Notes under the pieces: model-generated
Seen by the model: the letters and a program-made list of their open reading frames with translations, nothing else
What the model was told of the DNA's origin: nothing
Databases searched by the model: none
Made by a program: the position numbers and the translations under genes
In this document: piece after piece, positions 16,086 to 24,604 of the stretch
Numbering within the stretch: the first letter of the stretch is position 1
How the letters are laid out: every line of letters begins with the position of its first letter
Assembly (NCBI GenBank): GCA_015057615.1
Contig: SVEA01000126.1
Span: forward strand, 1 to 53,196
Direction: 5' to 3'
Length of the DNA: 53,196 nt
DNA from: Lachnospiraceae bacterium
Lineage (GTDB): Bacteria; Bacillota; Clostridia; Lachnospirales; Lachnospiraceae

Positions 16086-17792
16086 ATGGGTAAAGATATC
16101 GTTTTAGGGGTTAAATGTGGTGGAAATCCAAATGGGAATGGACATGACTGTAATGTTGCCATCAAAGGAAAGGGTATAATAACTGCAATACAGGCAGAGA
16201 GATTAGATAGAATAAAAAAGTCCTCAGGTTGGAAAAAAGGAACAAAGAATTACTATAAAAAAGATATTACTAGCGAAGATTTTGTTGGTAGTAAGCTTTG
16301 TATTGAATATTGTATGAAAAATATATCTATGAAATGTAAAGATATCGATTTGATTGTAGTTGATGATTTAGGTGATAGACAATCCCAAATTAATGAAATG
16401 CATAAATATTTGAAAAAAGACATTAGAATTGTAAGAGTATCACATCATTTAGCACACGCTGCTAGTACTTTCTTTTGTTCACCATTTGAAGAAGCGGCAA
16501 TAGTCGTTGTTGATGGAGGAGGAGGTAGGCGCAAAAATAAATTATCAGGTGAATATGAATATGAAAGACAAAGCTTCTACCTAGGGACAAATAACAATAT
16601 TGAACTTCTTCATACGACATGGAGTAATAAGAAAGAAATTTGGGGACTTGGAGGAGCGTATGCTGCTCATCAACAAATTTTAGGATTAGAAGCTGGAAAA
16701 GTTATGGGGTTAGCTCCTTACGGAAAGGGAGAATTATATAATGATTTTAAGATTTTTAAAAGACTTTCGGATATTGATGTATTGATATATGATACAATAA
16801 TTTATGACGATAACTTAGAGAATTTTAATATAAATAAGAATAATAATATATATAATTTACTTAGAGATTGGGATGATAATCCGCTTGATCAAAAATGGGC
16901 AGATATGGCGTATAAAATTCAAAGTGAGATAGAGGAAGAAATGATATATTTATGTAATGAGTTATATAGAAAAACTTCAGTGGAAAATCTTTGTATAGCT
17001 GGAGGAGTTGGATTAAACAGTGTAGCAAATAAAAAAATACTAGATAATACACCTTTTAAAAATATATTTATTCAACCGGCAGCAGATGACGGTGGTATAG
17101 GTTTTGGGTGTGCACTATATGGGTATCATACTGTTTTAGGCCATACAAGGGATTATGTAATGACAAACGCATATTTGGGGAAAATATATTCTGAGGATAT
17201 TATTATTAATACATTAAATAGCTATAAAAATAAAATAATTTGGACATATAGCAATAATATTATAAGTACCACAGCTAAATATATTGCTGATGGTTTAATA
17301 ATTGGATGGTTTCAAGGAGCATCTGAATATGGACCTAGGGCTTTAGGTAATAGAAGCATTATATGCGATCCAAGATCTATAAACTTGAAAAACAAAATAA
17401 ATTTGAAAATTAAAGGGAGGGAATTTTGGAGACCACTTGCACCGAGCATTATGTTAGAGTATGTAAATGATTTCTTTGACATAAAAGAAGAAAGCCCATT
17501 TATGTTGCTAGTTGCGAATGCTAAAATTGACAAATTAGATGTTATTCCTGCTGTTATACATGTTGATAATACTGCGAGGGTGCAAACTATAAATCGCGAT
17601 CAAAATAAAGTTTATTATGATTTAATAAATGAATTCTATAAGTTAACTGGAATACCGCTTATATTAAACACATCGTTCAATCTTAATAATGAGCCAATAG
17701 TTGAAACACCAGAAGACGCTGTTGATACTTTTATAAGAGCAAAGCAGATGGATATATTGGTAATACATAACTATATTATTACAAGGTTGTGA
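16086..17792 (+). CDS. NodU/CmcH-family carbamoyltransferase
   Basis: The 568-residue protein has the two parts of this family. The N-terminal Kae1/ASKHA-like domain (1-380) has the metal-binding HHLAHAASTFF, VVVDGGGG, GLEAGKVMGLAPYG and CIAGGVGLNSVANKKI. The C-terminal carbamoyltransferase domain (about 395-568) has WFQGASEYGPRALGNRSI, FWRPLAPSI and LILNTSFNLNNEPIVETPEDA. Such enzymes use carbamoyl phosphate and ATP to carbamoylate a hydroxyl of an antibiotic, Nod factor or sugar. The substrate is unknown. Its stop overlaps the start of the TldD gene, so the two are coupled. The gene is much richer in ATA/AGA codons than its neighbours, which suggests horizontal transfer. Confidence 0.92.
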   Translation: MGKDIVLGVKCGGNPNGNGHDCNVAIKGKGIITAIQAERLDRIKKSSGWKKGTKNYYKKDITSEDFVGSKLCIEYCMKNISMKCKDIDLIVVDDLGDRQSQINEMHKYLKKDIRIVRVSHHLAHAASTFFCSPFEEAAIVVVDGGGGRRKNKLSGEYEYERQSFYLGTNNNIELLHTTWSNKKEIWGLGGAYAAHQQILGLEAGKVMGLAPYGKGELYNDFKIFKRLSDIDVLIYDTIIYDDNLENFNINKNNNIYNLLRDWDDNPLDQKWADMAYKIQSEIEEEMIYLCNELYRKTSVENLCIAGGVGLNSVANKKILDNTPFKNIFIQPAADDGGIGFGCALYGYHTVLGHTRDYVMTNAYLGKIYSEDIIINTLNSYKNKIIWTYSNNIISTTAKYIADGLIIGWFQGASEYGPRALGNRSIICDPRSINLKNKINLKIKGREFWRPLAPSIMLEYVNDFFDIKEESPFMLLVANAKIDKLDVIPAVIHVDNTARVQTINRDQNKVYYDLINEFYKLTGIPLILNTSFNLNNEPIVETPEDAVDTFIRAKQMDILVIHNYIITRL

Positions 17793-19135
17793 TAATTATG
17801 TTTGATTATATCAAGAAAATTAAAAATTGGAATAAGAATTATATAATAGAATTATTTATAGAAGAGTATAAAAGTTCTAGAATCAGGATAAGAGGAAAAA
17901 ACATTGAAGATATCAGTAAAAGTGATGGCGTTGGGGGACATATTAGAGTTACCAATAAAAATGGTGGGTATGGTTTTATAAGTTTTAATGATTTTAGAGA
18001 TATAGGTTATTATATTCAAAGTGCAATTGATATTGCTGACGTGTCAATGACATCTAAAAGAAGCATTACCCCTAGGGAAGCTATAAAGTTTGAAAGTGTA
18101 TTAAAAGTTAAAGAATCTTACCCATTCGAATATAAGGCGCATAAAATAAAGGAAATAAATGATAGAATCTTTAGAATGGCAGGCATAGATACTACTGTCA
18201 TATCATATGGAGAAAAATTCAAGAAAGTATATTATTATAATTCCTTTGGTAGTGAGATAATTCAGGAAAAGAACGATTTAATTGCTAGTTTTACACCAGT
18301 GATAAGAGATAATGGTAATGCTAATGTATATCCATTCTATTATGGGAGTACGGGGGATTTCAGTATAATTAATAAATCTGAAGAAACAATATATAGAAAC
18401 ATTGAAAATCTTCTCTCAAATAATGATGTTAATCTTATTGATGAAGGACATTATGCTGTTCTTATGGATCAAGAAATAGCAGGTTTATTTATGCATGAGA
18501 TAATTGGTCACTTAGTTGAGGCCGATCAATTAAGTGATAAGTTACATTTAAATACTCATATTGCATCAAATATCATAACAATCGAAGATCGTCCAGACTT
18601 AAAGGGTTTACGGGGGAGTTATGAGTTTGATGACGAAGGAACTAAGTCCCATGGAACGAAAATTATAACAGATGGAATATTGACAAATTTTCTCCATTCT
18701 CGCGATACTGCATATAAAAATAACAAAGTTTCTACTGCAAATGCAAGAACTGTAGGATATAGATTTAAGCCAATTGTTAGAATGAGCAATTTATTTATAA
18801 AAAAAGGCTTATCTTCGTTTAATGATATATTACAAGGCATTGATAATGGCATCTATGTAGTTGGGTCAAGAGGGGCCAGTACAAATTTAGATAAATTTAT
18901 TTTAAGGCCTAGAGAGGCGTATTTAATAAAGAACGGTACTATACGTAATAGATTATGTAATATTTATTTAACAGGTGATCTAGAAACATTTAATAAAATT
19001 GAAAAATTAAGTTGTGAAGAATATATTAATCAAGGGGTATCTTGCAGTAAACAAGATCAGAGAAATTTACCAATTAGTATATCATCCCCTCATATTTTTA
19101 TATCATCTTGTTTTGTTGGGAGGAGTATTTATTGA
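17789..19135 (+). CDS. TldD/PmbA-family metallopeptidase, TldD-type
   Basis: The 448-residue protein has the TldD catalytic zinc motif MHEIIGHLVEADQ (HExxxH) at about residues 235-240. It also shows the family blocks GLRGSYEFDDEGTKSHGT and YVVGSRGASTNLDKF, where the second differs from the usual Cys-containing end region. TldD pairs with TldE in a hetero-oligomeric protease that trims unfolded peptides, including the leader of microcin B17. An ATG at 17798 (MFDYIKK) is an alternative to 17789. It overlaps the upstream carbamoyltransferase by 4 bases and the downstream tldE-like stump by 4 bases, so all three form one operon. Codon use is AT-rich. Confidence 0.9.
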   Translation: MIIMFDYIKKIKNWNKNYIIELFIEEYKSSRIRIRGKNIEDISKSDGVGGHIRVTNKNGGYGFISFNDFRDIGYYIQSAIDIADVSMTSKRSITPREAIKFESVLKVKESYPFEYKAHKIKEINDRIFRMAGIDTTVISYGEKFKKVYYYNSFGSEIIQEKNDLIASFTPVIRDNGNANVYPFYYGSTGDFSIINKSEETIYRNIENLLSNNDVNLIDEGHYAVLMDQEIAGLFMHEIIGHLVEADQLSDKLHLNTHIASNIITIEDRPDLKGLRGSYEFDDEGTKSHGTKIITDGILTNFLHSRDTAYKNNKVSTANARTVGYRFKPIVRMSNLFIKKGLSSFNDILQGIDNGIYVVGSRGASTNLDKFILRPREAYLIKNGTIRNRLCNIYLTGDLETFNKIEKLSCEEYINQGVSCSKQDQRNLPISISSPHIFISSCFVGRSIY

Positions 19136-19311
19136 ATGAAAAAATTTTAGAATTACATAATGAGAGTAAAAAAAAGTTTGACTTATCAGAAATATATTCT
19201 TTTAATAGAAAAGAATTACTAATTAAATTTTCAAATCGTGAAGTTGTTAATATTTGTGAAAGACAATTCTCGCAAGATTCTTTAAGAATAGTAATGGATT
19301 GTCAACAGTAA
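19132..19311 (+). pseudogene. TldE/PmbA-like gene, 5' stump
   Basis: The TTG at 19132 overlaps the tldD stop and follows the ribosome binding site TGGGAGGAG. The 59 residues (NEKILELHNESKKKFDLSE.. to ..SQDSLRIVMDCQQ) match only the first strands of a TldD/TldE N-terminal domain, against the ~440 residues expected. It ends at the border of the IS3 element. The stop TAA at 19309-19311 lies on the host side of the border, and no continuation is recognisable beyond the IS (20504 on), so the rest was lost by deletion, not just interrupted. Confidence 0.7.
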
Positions 19312-19312
19312 T

Positions 19313-20146
19313 CTAGACAACTTTTTTAAGGTTATTCATCCGGTACTCTCGCGGGGTTAGGTATCCCAGCGAGGAATGAATCCGGTGATTGTTAAACCAA
19401 TTCACGTAGTCTGCCAGCTTGTACTTTAGTTCATATAGATTTGAAAAAGTCTGATTACGCACAAACTCGGTCTTTATGATTTTGAAGGTCGCTTCTGCGA
19501 CAGCATTATCATATGGGCATCCTTTGTGGCTCAGGGATCGAGTGATTTCAAAGGTTTTGAGTGTTTCTTCGATTAGCTCGTTCTTGAACTCATTGCCTCG
19601 ATCTGTATGGAAAATCTGGATATCTTTCAGGTTACCATTAATGGTCTGAAATGCTTGCTTTACGAGTAAAGCCGTTTTATTTGGTCCAGCACTATAACCT
19701 ATGATTTCTCTGTTAAAGAGATCAATAAGAACACATATATAGTTCCAGCTCATGCCGACTCTGACATATGTTAAATCGCTTACCACCACGTTTCGGAAGG
19801 GTTGTTTGTTGAACTGTCGATCAACGATATTTTCAATCTTTGATTCGTTGCAAGTATCCTTCTGTGGACGGAACTGGGCTGTAGTATAGTTTGAAACCAG
19901 TCCCTCCTGCTTCATGATTCTGCCTATCCGGCGACGTGAAACAATGATGTTTCTTTCTTTCAGTTTTACTTTTATTTTCCGCGTTCCGTAATTATTACGG
20001 CTTGCTGCAAATATATCAACTATTGCAGCTACTAGCTCAGTTTCATCTGGTTTTGCCTTAGCTTCATAGTAGTATGTGCTTCTTGGGATTTGTAGGACTT
20101 TACACATTGCTGACACAGAGTATTTGTGGGCATTAGCCTTAATCAC
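19313..20146 (-). CDS. IS3-family transposase OrfB (DDE integrase domain)
   Basis: The 277-residue frame carries an HTH_21 segment (SRNNYGTRKIKVKLKERN with SRRRIGRIMKQEGL) and an rve integrase core with the DDE triad: Asp in VSDLTYVRV, Asp in FHTDRGNEF and Glu in DNAVAEATFKIIKTE. The GTG at 20146 follows the OrfA stop by two bases. In IS3 elements OrfB is normally made as an OrfAB fusion by -1 frameshifting, and the open frame does extend back into the end of orfA. It appears intact. Confidence 0.93.
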   Translation of the reverse strand: MIKANAHKYSVSAMCKVLQIPRSTYYYEAKAKPDETELVAAIVDIFAASRNNYGTRKIKVKLKERNIIVSRRRIGRIMKQEGLVSNYTTAQFRPQKDTCNESKIENIVDRQFNKQPFRNVVVSDLTYVRVGMSWNYICVLIDLFNREIIGYSAGPNKTALLVKQAFQTINGNLKDIQIFHTDRGNEFKNELIEETLKTFEITRSLSHKGCPYDNAVAEATFKIIKTEFVRNQTFSNLYELKYKLADYVNWFNNHRIHSSLGYLTPREYRMNNLKKVV

Positions 20147-20148
20147 AT

Positions 20149-20445
20149 TTACTTTCGTCCTAAGATCAGCGCTGCTTGTTTTAAAATGTCGTTCTCCATC
20201 TTAAGCTGTTGGTTTTCTTTGCGAAGGCGAAGTAGCTCCGCATCTTCTGGAGAACGGTTATCTTTCTCCTTGAAAGATCCAGTATTTGTTGCCTGGGTTA
20301 TCCATTTATCAAGGAGGGAACCTGAAATATCGTATTCACGTATGATATCGCACTTTCTCTTACCGCTACGGTAGAGATCAACGATTTGTTGTTTGAATTC
20401 AGGTGTAAATGTACGACGTTTTCTTGCTTGATTGTTTTGAGACAT
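20149..20445 (-). CDS. IS3-family transposase OrfA (helix-turn-helix)
   Basis: The 98-residue protein has an HTH_Tnp_1 domain (FTPEFKQQIVDLYRSGKRKC, IIREYDISGSLLDKWI) and a C-terminal leucine zipper-like coiled coil (ELLRLRKENQQLKMENDILKQ read in two halves). It binds the element ends and dimerises. AGGATGATGCCCC lies before the ATG. Confidence 0.92.
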   Translation of the reverse strand: MSQNNQARKRRTFTPEFKQQIVDLYRSGKRKCDIIREYDISGSLLDKWITQATNTGSFKEKDNRSPEDAELLRLRKENQQLKMENDILKQAALILGRK

Positions 20446-20663
20446 GGGGCATCATCCTTTCTTCATTAAGAATATCATATATGCCCTTAAAAATTCTGTC
20501 TAGTTAATTATAGCCGATCCAGACACATGATAAAATATCATGAATTATTAAATACTTATCAGCACCTTTTGGGTGAACATACTACCGTTTGCTCGGTAAA
20601 CTTTTCACTTTTTATGGTTTTCAATATTAACATATCCTCTTAATTTAAATATGCTTTGAATTT

Positions 20664-20703
20664 AACAAACAACCCACTGCAATGACGTAGTGGGTTGTTT
20701 GTT
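20664..20703. terminator. Bidirectional terminator
   Basis: Perfect 15-base arms AACAAACAACCCACT/AGTGGGTTGTTTGTT around a 10-base loop. It now follows the IS with no clear gene to end, and may be left over from the lost part of the tldE-like operon. Confidence 0.65.
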
Positions 20704-20729
20704 ATGAAATCAAGTGGGTTTTTAACCCC

Positions 20730-20909
20730 ATGGCAATGGCATCATGGGCAATTCGAATCACGCTGCTTTCAATCACTCGTGAAAGGATTTACGTAGCCGA
20801 TACTACCAGTACAATAGAAGCACAAATTTCCCGGCCTTCCTTTATTGCCTTTTGTAGACAGTGTACTGAAAAGGTGTGCCTAAGACAATGTAGATTTGGA
20901 GTACCGTAA
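20730..20909 (+). other. Small open frame of doubtful status in the 20.5-21.0 kb gap
   Basis: A 59-codon frame (MAMASWAIRITLLSITRERI... to ...LRQCRFGVP) is Cys- and Arg-rich and has no ribosome binding site. It could be a remnant or a chance frame. I see nothing else in 20504-21048 except the terminator at 20664. Confidence 0.2.
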
Positions 20910-21048
20910 ATAGATTATATAGTATCCTCATCTATTTTACAGCACTCCTGTTATGCAAATCAAAAAGCCTCTTCCGGCAGTGTACATCCCGACAGCTATC
21001 TTGACCCGTATTTTATCGGATGTTATCGGATGTATTCTTTATTATTAA

Positions 21049-22416
21049 TTACTTACTCAATGAGATACTAACAGGATGCTCAAGCCCGGTAACAGGAGCC
21101 TTCATTCTCTCCAATACCACCTGATTATCCTCAGGCCAGATTACTGTTATATAGTATTGTGTTTTACCACCTATCTGCGATGCCCTCTCATAATCTGACA
21201 TATGATAAACATTGCCCTGCAGATCCTCATAGCGTGTATCGAATGTACCTGAGATGTCATGCACGCTCAGACCTGCAACAGTTGATTCAAAGGTAATATC
21301 AGCCGTATCTCCATTTCTTTTAATACTCTTGATATACAGATCGGAGATAACCGGTATCGTTGTCTGATTTAATAAATCAACTGTAACCGCCTGATCTTCC
21401 TTCATGAACATACCAGCTCCCGTAATCTCCAACCTATCCAGTGATTCCTCATTGAAGTAATCATTTTCTAGATAATATATTATATCCACAGCGTCACCAT
21501 AATAAGTAACCGCGGGTATGGTTCCCTCCGGAATACCCCATGTATTACCGTTTTTATCGATTCCTTTGAACTGTAGGCCACTTATGATTGCGGTATTGTT
21601 GTTAGGTGCTGTTGCTTTGATTTCTACACCGGTAGGATATTCCGTAATTGACTGAAGTATTACGGTTTGATCAAGCACCTGTACTTCCTGATTTAATACA
21701 GTTGTTATCGGTTCCTGATATTCATTCAAATGGAGGTTAAATTCATAGGTGCCCAAAATCGTTGGGTCATACTCCCCTTCTATTTCCATGTTTACTGGTA
21801 CTTCATTTGTTGTACTACATAATTTTACCAGCGAAACCGGTATCGTTATGTCCTGAGGAATATCTGCTTCATCGGAACGTATACTGATTACCTGCAATCC
21901 ATTGGGACCTGTTTCATTATTAAATTCCCTTAATTCAACACTTCTTACGTCCAACTTTTCCAAAGCACTGTCACCTAATGTAACCTGATATTTATGAAAA
22001 TTATTCTCGTCAAATAAACTCTCCGGCAATTGGAAGAACAGTACTAGACGTTTTCTGTCAGCAATTACATAAGGCATCTTCAGAGTGAGGTCATTTACTT
22101 CCTGCTCCAGATTTACCTCCTGAGCGTATTGATTTTTAACAGCATTTTGCAGTCCTTTGTCAAACTTGACATACTCGGCAAATTCACCGATGACAGGGAT
22201 GTGCTCTATTGTTTGTGCAATTACCGTAGATGTATTGACTGCTGCAGTAAATAATGCGACTGCTCCAACAAAAACCCCCATGCCGGTTAAGAAGCGTCTT
22301 TCCACCCTCTGCCGGATTTTTTTGTTAAGGCGGCTATTCATATGATCCAGCTCCGGGGGATAATCACTTGCATTCCTCATAGTATCCTTGTATTCCGTAT
22401 AACGAACTTGATTCAT
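21049..22416 (-). CDS. DUF4179-type membrane protein, putative anti-sigma factor
   Basis: The 455-residue protein has a cytoplasmic N-terminus (1-38), one transmembrane helix at about 44-67 (FLTGMGVFVGAVALFTAAVN), a DUF4179 region just outside the membrane (IPVIGEFAEYVKFDKGLQNA) and a large extracytoplasmic beta-rich part (about 110-455) of the DUF5643 type. This layout, directly behind an ECF sigma gene (15-base gap), is typical of Firmicutes anti-sigma/sensor partners that hold the sigma factor until an envelope signal arrives. The GGAG ribosome binding site is strong. There is no zinc-binding ZAS motif, so binding must be of another type. Confidence 0.8.
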   Translation of the reverse strand: MNQVRYTEYKDTMRNASDYPPELDHMNSRLNKKIRQRVERRFLTGMGVFVGAVALFTAAVNTSTVIAQTIEHIPVIGEFAEYVKFDKGLQNAVKNQYAQEVNLEQEVNDLTLKMPYVIADRKRLVLFFQLPESLFDENNFHKYQVTLGDSALEKLDVRSVELREFNNETGPNGLQVISIRSDEADIPQDITIPVSLVKLCSTTNEVPVNMEIEGEYDPTILGTYEFNLHLNEYQEPITTVLNQEVQVLDQTVILQSITEYPTGVEIKATAPNNNTAIISGLQFKGIDKNGNTWGIPEGTIPAVTYYGDAVDIIYYLENDYFNEESLDRLEITGAGMFMKEDQAVTVDLLNQTTIPVISDLYIKSIKRNGDTADITFESTVAGLSVHDISGTFDTRYEDLQGNVYHMSDYERASQIGGKTQYYITVIWPEDNQVVLERMKAPVTGLEHPVSISLSK

Positions 22417-22431
22417 AAATATTCTCCTTCC

Positions 22432-22896
22432 TTATTCCTCCAATTCCAATTTTAATAATGCCAGTGCCTTCCGTTCTCTTGTGGCTACCGTGCCCTGCGG
22501 TACCTTCAAAATTGCAGCTGTTTCCGCTAGGGTATAACCGCCAAAAAACCGTAGATAAATAATGCTTGCCAACTCCTGTGAAAGCTTACCGAGGGCATCC
22601 CTGATTGGGAGAGTATCAAATGCTTCTGTCGCTTCCTCCGGAATCTCGTCAATCAATACCTCTCGCTTATTCTTGCGCAGAAGCTGTAAGCATTCATTTA
22701 CAACAATCCGCGTAAGCCATGTTTTGAAACACTCCTCATTCTTTAATTTACCGCGGTTGATATATCCTTTATAAATGGCTTCATCCAACGCATCAAGAGC
22801 AAGAGTTTTATCATTCATATAACTGTAGGCGACTCGGTATAAGCACTTTTTATACTTCTCCATTTGTGTAACATAATTTCGTTTACTTATTCCCAT
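22432..22896 (-). CDS. ECF-type RNA polymerase sigma factor
   Basis: The 154-residue protein has region 2 (CLYRVAYSYMNDKTLALDAL, CFKTWLTRIVVNECLQLLRK) and region 4 (LGKLSQELASIIYLRFFGGY, TLAETAAILKVPQGTVATRE). It directs RNA polymerase to a small set of promoters, usually including its own. The ATG follows GGGAGG. The downstream DUF4179 protein is its probable anti-sigma factor. No typical AAC/CGT autoregulatory promoter was recognised in the AT-rich upstream region. Confidence 0.93.
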   Translation of the reverse strand: MGISKRNYVTQMEKYKKCLYRVAYSYMNDKTLALDALDEAIYKGYINRGKLKNEECFKTWLTRIVVNECLQLLRKNKREVLIDEIPEEATEAFDTLPIRDALGKLSQELASIIYLRFFGGYTLAETAAILKVPQGTVATRERKALALLKLELEE

Positions 22897-23122
22897 CTGT
22901 TTCCTCCCCTCTATTAATAAAGATGCATCAGATTGTCTTTTTTATTGCATAAAAATATTTTTCCAACATTTTTATAATAATTTACCATTTTTAGCGCAAA
23001 AAAGCCCCATCCAAAGATAAAGGCAATTTTACTAATTTTTTATAATTCTAATAAAATATAAATGTCCAGTTTACAATCTTGGTTATTTTTAAAGAGTAAA
23101 TTTCAAGAGGATCCATTTCTGC
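22897..23122. other. AT-rich upstream region of the ECF sigma gene
   Basis: The sequence holds poly-A/T tracts and no recognisable gene. It should contain the promoter of the sigma/anti-sigma operon. Confidence 0.3.
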
Positions 23123-23330
23123 TTATTCATTAACAATTAATTCAATAGCTGGGCCACTCAATTTTCTCTTTATTATATATTTTTTAATGGCTTTCCCCAT
23201 AAATCCTGAAATATTCGATAAAAATAAGTTGTTGAATACCTAAATTGCTTAATTTGCGTATATCAATATCTTCTTTTATATTCTTTTCAATATAATCAAT
23301 TGATTTCTGAATATTTTTACAGTAATTCAT
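23123..23330 (-). pseudogene. Frameshifted AraC-family DNA-binding domain fragment
   Basis: From an ATG at 23330 with GGAGG upstream, the frame reads NYCKNIQKSIDYIEKNIKED and goes on to ..DIRKLSNLGI, the first half of an AraC helix-turn-helix pair. It ends early at a stop. A second frame then continues as GFMGKAIKKYIIKRKLSGPA and IELIVNE to 23123, which matches the end of the first AraC HTH. At least one frameshift and the loss of the second HTH make this a decayed regulator. Confidence 0.65.
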
Positions 23331-23398
23331 TACTTAATCCTCCACTTTAATACGGCAATTGCATTATGACTATTATCTCATACCTTGGTAGCCAAAAC

Positions 23399-23557
23399 TC
23401 AGTTTAATATTCCATTTTTCGAATCATTATATGGAGGATACAATTCCATCTCTGGCGTATTCCCATGCTCGTATTTATAAAATAATATCGGTCTTTCATT
23501 GCAAATAATCAACTCCAATAAAATCTCTCCATGCAAATATTTACATATATTTTTCAT
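23399..23557 (-). other. Small open frame next to the AraC fragment
   Basis: A 52-codon frame (MKNICKYLHGEILLELIICN... to ...PYNDSKNGILN) lies upstream of the AraC fragment on the same strand. It may be another piece of the same lost locus. No family was recognised. Confidence 0.25.
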
Positions 23558-23598
23558 ATCCCAAACTCATAATAATTAAGTGTAAAGATAATAAAAGC

Positions 23599-23632
23599 AA
23601 ATAGCCTGCTACAATAAAGTAACAGGCTATTG
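23599..23632 (-). terminator. Terminator of the Cys-repeat protein gene
   Basis: AATAGCCTG/CAGGCTATT arms with a ~15-base loop; on the minus strand it is followed by TGCTTTTATT. Confidence 0.65.
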
Positions 23633-23660
23633 TTTTTAAATCGGATTACTTATTATATGA

Positions 23661-23954
23661 TTACCAAACATTCTTTTTGCACTTATCACAAAAGATATTT
23701 ACCTGAACGCAAAATTCTTCTTCCTTACGTTCTTTTTTACAATCATCTTCTTTGTGTTCCTTTTTATTCTCATCACAGAAGATATTTACCTGTACACAAA
23801 ATTCTTCTTCCTTACGTTCTTTTTTACAATCATCTTCTTTGTGTTCCTTTTTATTCTCATCACAAAAGATATTTACTTGAACGCAAAATTCTTCTTCCTT
23901 AAGTTCTCTTTTTTTCTCTTCCCTGTAATCATAGTTATCATTATACATATACAT
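23661..23954 (-). CDS. Small charged protein with three FCVQVNIFCD repeats
   Basis: The 97-residue protein begins MYMYNDNYDYREEKK and then repeats a ~29-residue unit: KEEEFCVQVNIFCDENKKEH followed by KEDDCKKER. The block EEEFCVQVNIFCD occurs three times and the last copy ends CDKCKKNVW. Each unit holds a hydrophobic core with two Cys seven residues apart, plus a third Cys in the linker. There is no signal peptide. The repeats are almost identical in DNA, so they are recent. GGGAGG precedes the ATG and a terminator follows, which argues for a real gene. The function is unknown. Metal binding or disulphide-linked assembly, as in spore coat proteins, is possible but is inference. Confidence 0.75.
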   Translation of the reverse strand: MYMYNDNYDYREEKKRELKEEEFCVQVNIFCDENKKEHKEDDCKKERKEEEFCVQVNIFCDENKKEHKEDDCKKERKEEEFCVQVNIFCDKCKKNVW

Positions 23955-24557
23955 AAATGCCTCCCTTCTTTCTTTGACACTATATAATATGCATAATTCG
24001 ACAAAACGTTATATAAAATTCATCAAATTCTTTCGCAATTAATTCAAGCATTTTTAAATCATTTATTAAAATTAATGTAATCGAATAGATTAATGACTCA
24101 ACTTTCCCACCAGCATAGCTGGTGAAATGCATGATTCTTCAAGCATAATTATTACTTTAATTGGTTCCTTGTTTTGTAAAAATTTTTTCCGCTCTCATTC
24201 ACAGGTTTAAAATTAGTCTGCCTTTGATATGCTTGTATTGAATTTTCAATATACCGGGTCCATATTCAGTTTGATTTCATTAATATACCTTTTTCCCATC
24301 CTTTTCTCGGTCGCTATTCGTTGGTGTAATTTCTCATATCATAAATTTTACATTATTTTTCATATTACAACATTCTATATATGATGTGTAAATAATATTG
24401 TAACTCTTATGTGAATTTGGTCAATTGTAACAATGAAAATGAGTATTTTCCTTTATAATTAAAATTATCTTCCTGACTATGGATTAAAACAAAATACCTC
24501 ATATAACACACAATGAAACTCCATGAAATCCCGAATGTTTATCCTCCCCTTTTTATC
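23955..24557. other. 600-base AT-rich region without a convincing gene
   Basis: The minus strand holds short frames such as IWTRYIENSIQAYQRQTNFK near 24190-24260 and a 50-codon frame near 23990-24133, but none has a ribosome binding site or a recognisable family. The 23955-24100 part should hold the promoter of the Cys-repeat gene. Confidence 0.3.
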
Positions 24558-24592
24558 AAAAAGCCTGTTGCAAAGACGCAACAGGCTTTTTG
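24558..24592. terminator. Bidirectional terminator
   Basis: AAAAAGCCTGTTG/CAACAGGCTTTTT is a perfect stem with T runs on both strands. It ends the sigma/anti-sigma fusion gene on the minus strand. Confidence 0.85.
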
Positions 24593-24604
24593 CCCTTCAT
24601 TAGT

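Larger units (their letters stand above)
19312..20503 (-). mobile_element. IS3-family insertion sequence (about 1.19 kb)
   Basis: Imperfect terminal inverted repeats CTAGACAACTTTTTTAAGG (left) and CCTTAAAAATTCTGTCTAG (right) bound two transposase frames on the minus strand. A 3-base direct repeat TAA on either side is possible (19309-19311 and 20505-20507), but the exact border is uncertain by one or two bases. It ends the carbamoyltransferase-tldD operon. Confidence 0.85.

Noticed and set aside
23661-23954. CRISPR-like repeats
   Set aside because: Repeats are translated in frame, the 'spacers' are also nearly identical, and no cas genes are present.
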